Of a stretch of 64,000 nt of DNA, positions 61,071 to 64,000 are shown piece after piece. Each line of letters starts with the position of its first letter. Within the stretch, counting starts at the first letter, position 1. This DNA is from Clostridiales bacterium CCNA10 (GTDB lineage: Bacteria > Bacillota > Clostridia > Oscillospirales > Oscillospiraceae). The notes beneath the pieces are model-generated. The model ran no database searches, was not told the DNA's origin, and worked only from the letters and a program-made list of their open reading frames with translations. The position numbers and the translations under genes were made by a program. The stretch is taken from positions 2,232,001-2,296,000 of the forward strand of contig AP018533.1 of assembly GCA_003573975.1 (NCBI GenBank), written 5' to 3'.

Positions 61071-61943
61071 ATGGCCAACGGAATTTTGATCATTGATAAG
61101 CCCCAGGACTGGACCAGTATGGATGTGTGCGCCCGGCTGCGCCGCTGCCTGGGCGAGCGGCGGATCGGACACGCCGGCACCCTGGACCCCATGGCCACCG
61201 GCGTGCTGCCCGTCTTTGTGGGGCGGGCCACCCGGGCGGTGGAGTTCGCCTCTGAGGGGCAGAAGGAGTATCTGGCCGGGCTGCGGCTGGGCCTGGTCAC
61301 CGACACCCAGGACACCTCCGGCGCAGTGCTGGAGGAGAGGCCCGCCGCAGTGACCCCCGGGGAGCTGGAGGCTGTCCTGCCCCGCTTCCGGGGCCCCATC
61401 CAGCAGGTCCCACCCATGTACTCCGCCATCAAGATCCAGGGCAAGAAGCTCTATGAACTGGCCCGAAAGGGCCGCGAGGTGGAGCGCCCTCCCCGCCCCA
61501 TCACCATCCACTCCCTCACGGTGGAGGACGTCCTGGGCCCGGACCGCTTTCTGATCCGGGTGCGCTGCTCCAAGGGCACCTATGTCCGTACCCTCTGTCA
61601 CGACATCGGCCAGGCCCTGGGCTGCGGCGGCACCATGTTCTCCCTGCGGCGCACCATGGCCGCCGGCTTTTCCCTGGAGCAGGCCCTCCCTCTGGAGCGG
61701 GTCCTGTCCCACTCGGAGCCCCACTCCCTGCTGCTGCCGGTGGACACCTATTTTCAGGACCGTCCTCCCCTCACCCTTCCCCCTGCCCTGGAGAAAAAGG
61801 TGCGTAACGGGATGGCCTTCCCCCTCCCCGGCACAGCGGAGGGAGAGTACCGGGTCTATGGAGAGGACGGGGGCTTTCTGGCCCTCAGCCAGGTCCGGCA
61901 GGGCGTTCTGACCACTGTAAAAAGCTTTTATGAAGTGACCTGA
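61071..61943 (+). CDS. truB: tRNA pseudouridine 55 synthase TruB
   Basis: 290 aa from ATG at 61071, behind AGGAGG. Catalytic Asp is in GHAGTLDPMATGVLPV. Further motifs: QQVPPMYSAIKIQGKKLYELARKG and RVRCSKGTYVRTLCHDIGQALGC. A short C-terminal domain follows. It makes pseudouridine 55 in tRNA. It lies 11 nt after nrnA. Confidence 0.96.
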   Translation: MANGILIIDKPQDWTSMDVCARLRRCLGERRIGHAGTLDPMATGVLPVFVGRATRAVEFASEGQKEYLAGLRLGLVTDTQDTSGAVLEERPAAVTPGELEAVLPRFRGPIQQVPPMYSAIKIQGKKLYELARKGREVERPPRPITIHSLTVEDVLGPDRFLIRVRCSKGTYVRTLCHDIGQALGCGGTMFSLRRTMAAGFSLEQALPLERVLSHSEPHSLLLPVDTYFQDRPPLTLPPALEKKVRNGMAFPLPGTAEGEYRVYGEDGGFLALSQVRQGVLTTVKSFYEVT

Positions 61944-61980
61944 TCCCTTCCGCACCCCCATCGCAAAGGAGAGAAACAGC

Positions 61981-62907
61981 TTGAACAAAACAAAACGTGT
62001 CATCGCCCTCGGCTTTTTTGACGGCGTCCACACCGGGCATGGGGCCCTGCTCCAGCGGGTGACCCAGCGCGCCCGGGAGCTGGACGCCATCCCCACCGCT
62101 TTCACCTTCGACCGCAGTCCCACTGCGGCCATCACCGGCCAGCACGTCCCGCTCCTCAGCTCTGTGGAGGACCGGGTCTGGCTGATGCGCTCCTGCTACC
62201 ACATCCAGGAGGTCATCGTCTCCAGCTTTGACGGGATGATGCGCATGGATTGGCAGGATTTTATTACGGAGTACCTGGTGCGGGAGCTGGGCGTGGTCCA
62301 CGTCGTGGCGGGCCACGACTTCCACTTCGGCTATATGGGCAAGGGCAACCCCCAGCGCCTCCAGGAGATGTGCGCACAGCTGGGCGTCGGCTGTGACATC
62401 ATCGGCAAGATCGAGCGGGAGGGGATCACCATCTCCTCCACCTATATCCGCACCCTGGTCGCCCAGGGGGAGATGGACCGGGCGGTGGAGTTTCTGGGCC
62501 ACCCCCATGTGCTCACCAACCGGGTGACCCACGGAAAAAAGATCGGCAGCTCCTCTTTGGGCTTTCCCACCGTGAACCTCCAGGTCCCGCCCCAGGTCAT
62601 CGTCCCCGCCTTCGGGGTATACGCCACCCGGGTCTGGGTGGAGGGCCGCTCCTATATCGCGGTCACCAATGTGGGGGTCCGTCCCACCGTGGAGGACAAC
62701 GACGGCCGGGTCACCGTGGAGGGCTTTATTCTGGACTTTGACGGGGATCTGTACGGCAAGGAGCTACGGATGGAGTTCTATCACCGCATCCGCGGGGAAC
62801 AGAAGTTTCCCTCCCTCCAGGAACTCTCTCAGGAGATCCGCCGCAACGCGGAGGAGACCCGGGCCTATTTCCTCGCCGCGTCCCAGGACGCACCCGGAGC
62901 GCGCTGA
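61981..62907 (+). CDS. ribF: Bifunctional riboflavin kinase / FAD synthetase
   Basis: 308 aa from TTG at 61981, behind AAAGGAG. The N-terminal FAD synthetase has ALGFFDGVHTGH and TISSTYIRTLVAQG; the C-terminal flavokinase has GKKIGSSSLGFPTVNL and YIAVTNVGVRPTV. It makes FMN and FAD from riboflavin. It is the usual last gene of this operon. Confidence 0.96.
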   Translation: MNKTKRVIALGFFDGVHTGHGALLQRVTQRARELDAIPTAFTFDRSPTAAITGQHVPLLSSVEDRVWLMRSCYHIQEVIVSSFDGMMRMDWQDFITEYLVRELGVVHVVAGHDFHFGYMGKGNPQRLQEMCAQLGVGCDIIGKIEREGITISSTYIRTLVAQGEMDRAVEFLGHPHVLTNRVTHGKKIGSSSLGFPTVNLQVPPQVIVPAFGVYATRVWVEGRSYIAVTNVGVRPTVEDNDGRVTVEGFILDFDGDLYGKELRMEFYHRIRGEQKFPSLQELSQEIRRNAEETRAYFLAASQDAPGAR

Positions 62908-62921
62908 TGGAGAGACACCGC

Positions 62922-64000
62922 ATGGCAGAACACACCCGCTATGAGCGGCTGTACGGCCTCTTCCTGGCCTACGCCGCCCTCCTCGCCCTGTTTGGACTGA
63001 TCATGGACACTCCCGTCAATATTCTCCGCGGCCTGTCCACCATTATCCTCACGGAGGACGCCCTGATCACCGACTATGTGCTCATCGCAGGGCCCGGGGC
63101 AGCTCTGGTCAACTCCGCCCTAGTCACCGCCATCACCACTGTGATCCTGCGCCACTCCGGCGAGCCCTTCAACGGCTTTTCCCCGGTGGTGGTGGGGCTG
63201 ATGTCCGGCTTCTCCCTGTTCGGCAAGAACTTTGTCAACATCTGGCCCATCCTGCTGGGCACCTTTCTCTACGCCAAAAGCCGCCGGGAGCCCGTGGGCA
63301 AGTACGCCCCAGTGGGCCTGCTGGCCACCGCCCTGGCCCCGGTGGTCAGCTACATCGCCCTGGACAACGGCTGGGGGACCCCTCTGGCCGGCGGCCTGGT
63401 GGGCATCCTCATCGGTTTTATCATGCCTCCCCTGTCCGCCTATACCTATAAGATCCAAAACGGCATGAACCTGTATAACGTGGGCTTTGCCTGCGGCCTG
63501 GTGGCCTTCATCCTGGTGCCGCTGATGGGCTCCATGGGGGCCACCCCCACCACCCAGTACCACTGGGCAGAGGGCTATGACCTCGCCTTCGGCGTCGCGC
63601 TCGGCCTGCTGTGCGCCGCCTGCTGTATAGCCGGGCTGTTCTGTACTGGCCGTCCCCTGTGGGCCACCTGGGCGGGCTACCGCCGCCTCCTCCAGGACAG
63701 CGGCCGGGCGCCCAGCGACTTCCTTCGGATGTTCGGCGCCGGTCCTGTGCTGCTCAACACAGGGATCAACGGCCTGATCAGCATGGCTTTCATCCTGTGC
63801 AGCGGCGGGGATCTGAACGGCCCCACTGTGGGCGGCATCCTCACCATCATGGGCTTCTCGGCCTTTGGCAAGCACGCCTTCAACATCATTCCAGTCATGG
63901 CCGGCGTGTTCCTGGGCGGGCTGGTGATGCACTGGTCTCTCAGCGATTCCGCCGTCCAGCTGGCCTGCCTGTTCTGCACCACTCTGGCCCCGATCTCCGG
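62922..64000 (+). CDS. DUF1576 family multi-pass membrane protein (partial)
   Basis: About 360 residues before the window ends with no stop. Start ATG 62922 follows GGAGAG by 7 nt; an ATG at 62907 overlapping the ribF stop is the alternative. It has about ten hydrophobic segments, with a possible internal repeat: FNGFSPVVVGLMSGFSLFGKNFVNIWPILLGTFL resembles the later GPTVGGILTIMGFSAFGKHAFNIIPVMAGVFLG. The architecture suggests a transporter or permease; the substrate is unknown. Confidence 0.85.
   Translation, partial: MAEHTRYERLYGLFLAYAALLALFGLIMDTPVNILRGLSTIILTEDALITDYVLIAGPGAALVNSALVTAITTVILRHSGEPFNGFSPVVVGLMSGFSLFGKNFVNIWPILLGTFLYAKSRREPVGKYAPVGLLATALAPVVSYIALDNGWGTPLAGGLVGILIGFIMPPLSAYTYKIQNGMNLYNVGFACGLVAFILVPLMGSMGATPTTQYHWAEGYDLAFGVALGLLCAACCIAGLFCTGRPLWATWAGYRRLLQDSGRAPSDFLRMFGAGPVLLNTGINGLISMAFILCSGGDLNGPTVGGILTIMGFSAFGKHAFNIIPVMAGVFLGGLVMHWSLSDSAVQLACLFCTTLAPIS

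Noticed and set aside
1-64000. CRISPR array or cas genes
   Set aside because: No regularly spaced direct repeats with unique spacers and no Cas motif were seen; the repeats present are palindromic hairpins or protein-coding repeats.

Overview
The window is a chromosomal segment of a high-GC, anaerobic, low-GC-lineage (Firmicutes) bacterium, most likely an Oscillospiraceae-type gut clostridium (Flavonifractor/Lawsonibacter/Intestinimonas-like). This is an inference from four things: GC-rich coding with AT-rich promoters, a pyruvate:ferredoxin oxidoreductase, Firmicutes-type operons (rimP-nusA-ylxR-ylxQ-infB-rbfA-nrnA-truB-ribF and yhbY-nadD/yqeK-lytR-rsfS), and T-box and CIRCE regulation. Nearly all of it is core housekeeping DNA. 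The unusual signals are mobile and repeat DNA and a few domain fusions.

Layout. 1-3019 (-) is the start of a large secreted beta-helix-type surface protein behind a structured leader. 3428-5444 (-) is a MoxR ATPase/VWA pair. 5535-7119 is an IS1182-like element sitting in a duplicated terminator palindrome. 7141-15246 holds a PrsA-like foldase lipoprotein, a small membrane-anchored protein, CIRCE-controlled clpB and hsp20, a D-2-hydroxyacid dehydrogenase and murC. 15468-22143 (-) is a pyrimidine operon (pyrC, pyrF, pyrK, pyrD) that also carries two sister zinc-ribbon genes, a DUF1622 gene and a phosphatase-acetyltransferase fusion. 22381-27123 has small secreted or membrane proteins, a permuted NlpC/P60 enzyme, a GNAT, hflX, a flavin reductase and rpmE. 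27279-27500 encodes two serine tRNAs. 27666-31147 is a T-box-controlled ycxB-like/valS unit.

31215-38199 (-) runs rph, rdgB, zinc ribbon, yhbY, a membrane-anchored protein, a nadD-yqeK fusion, an LCP ligase and rsfS, with ftsY just upstream. Between ftsY and smc (38215-39602) lie two zinc-ribbon proteins, a REP-associated (RAYT) transposase gene carrying REP-like palindromes inside its own reading frame, and a second diverged copy of the last 70 bp of smc. An IS3-family element (about 43366-44630) lies upstream of the smc promoter. The pyruvate:ferredoxin oxidoreductase gene (44742-48287, -) is divergent from a ComM/YifB-type gene. Then come a divergent XRE/small-protein pair, thiI and cinA, and the rimP-to-ribF translation operon (53776-62907) with a leader attenuator. 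The window ends inside a DUF1576 membrane protein.

The most interesting signal is the RAYT gene plus dispersed hairpins ending in CTAC, together with the scar it sits in at the smc-ftsY junction. Other points worth a second look are the identical C-terminal tail shared by two zinc-ribbon proteins in the pyr operon, the IS insertion that duplicated a terminator, the structured leader of the surface protein, and the long basic tail on YlxQ.
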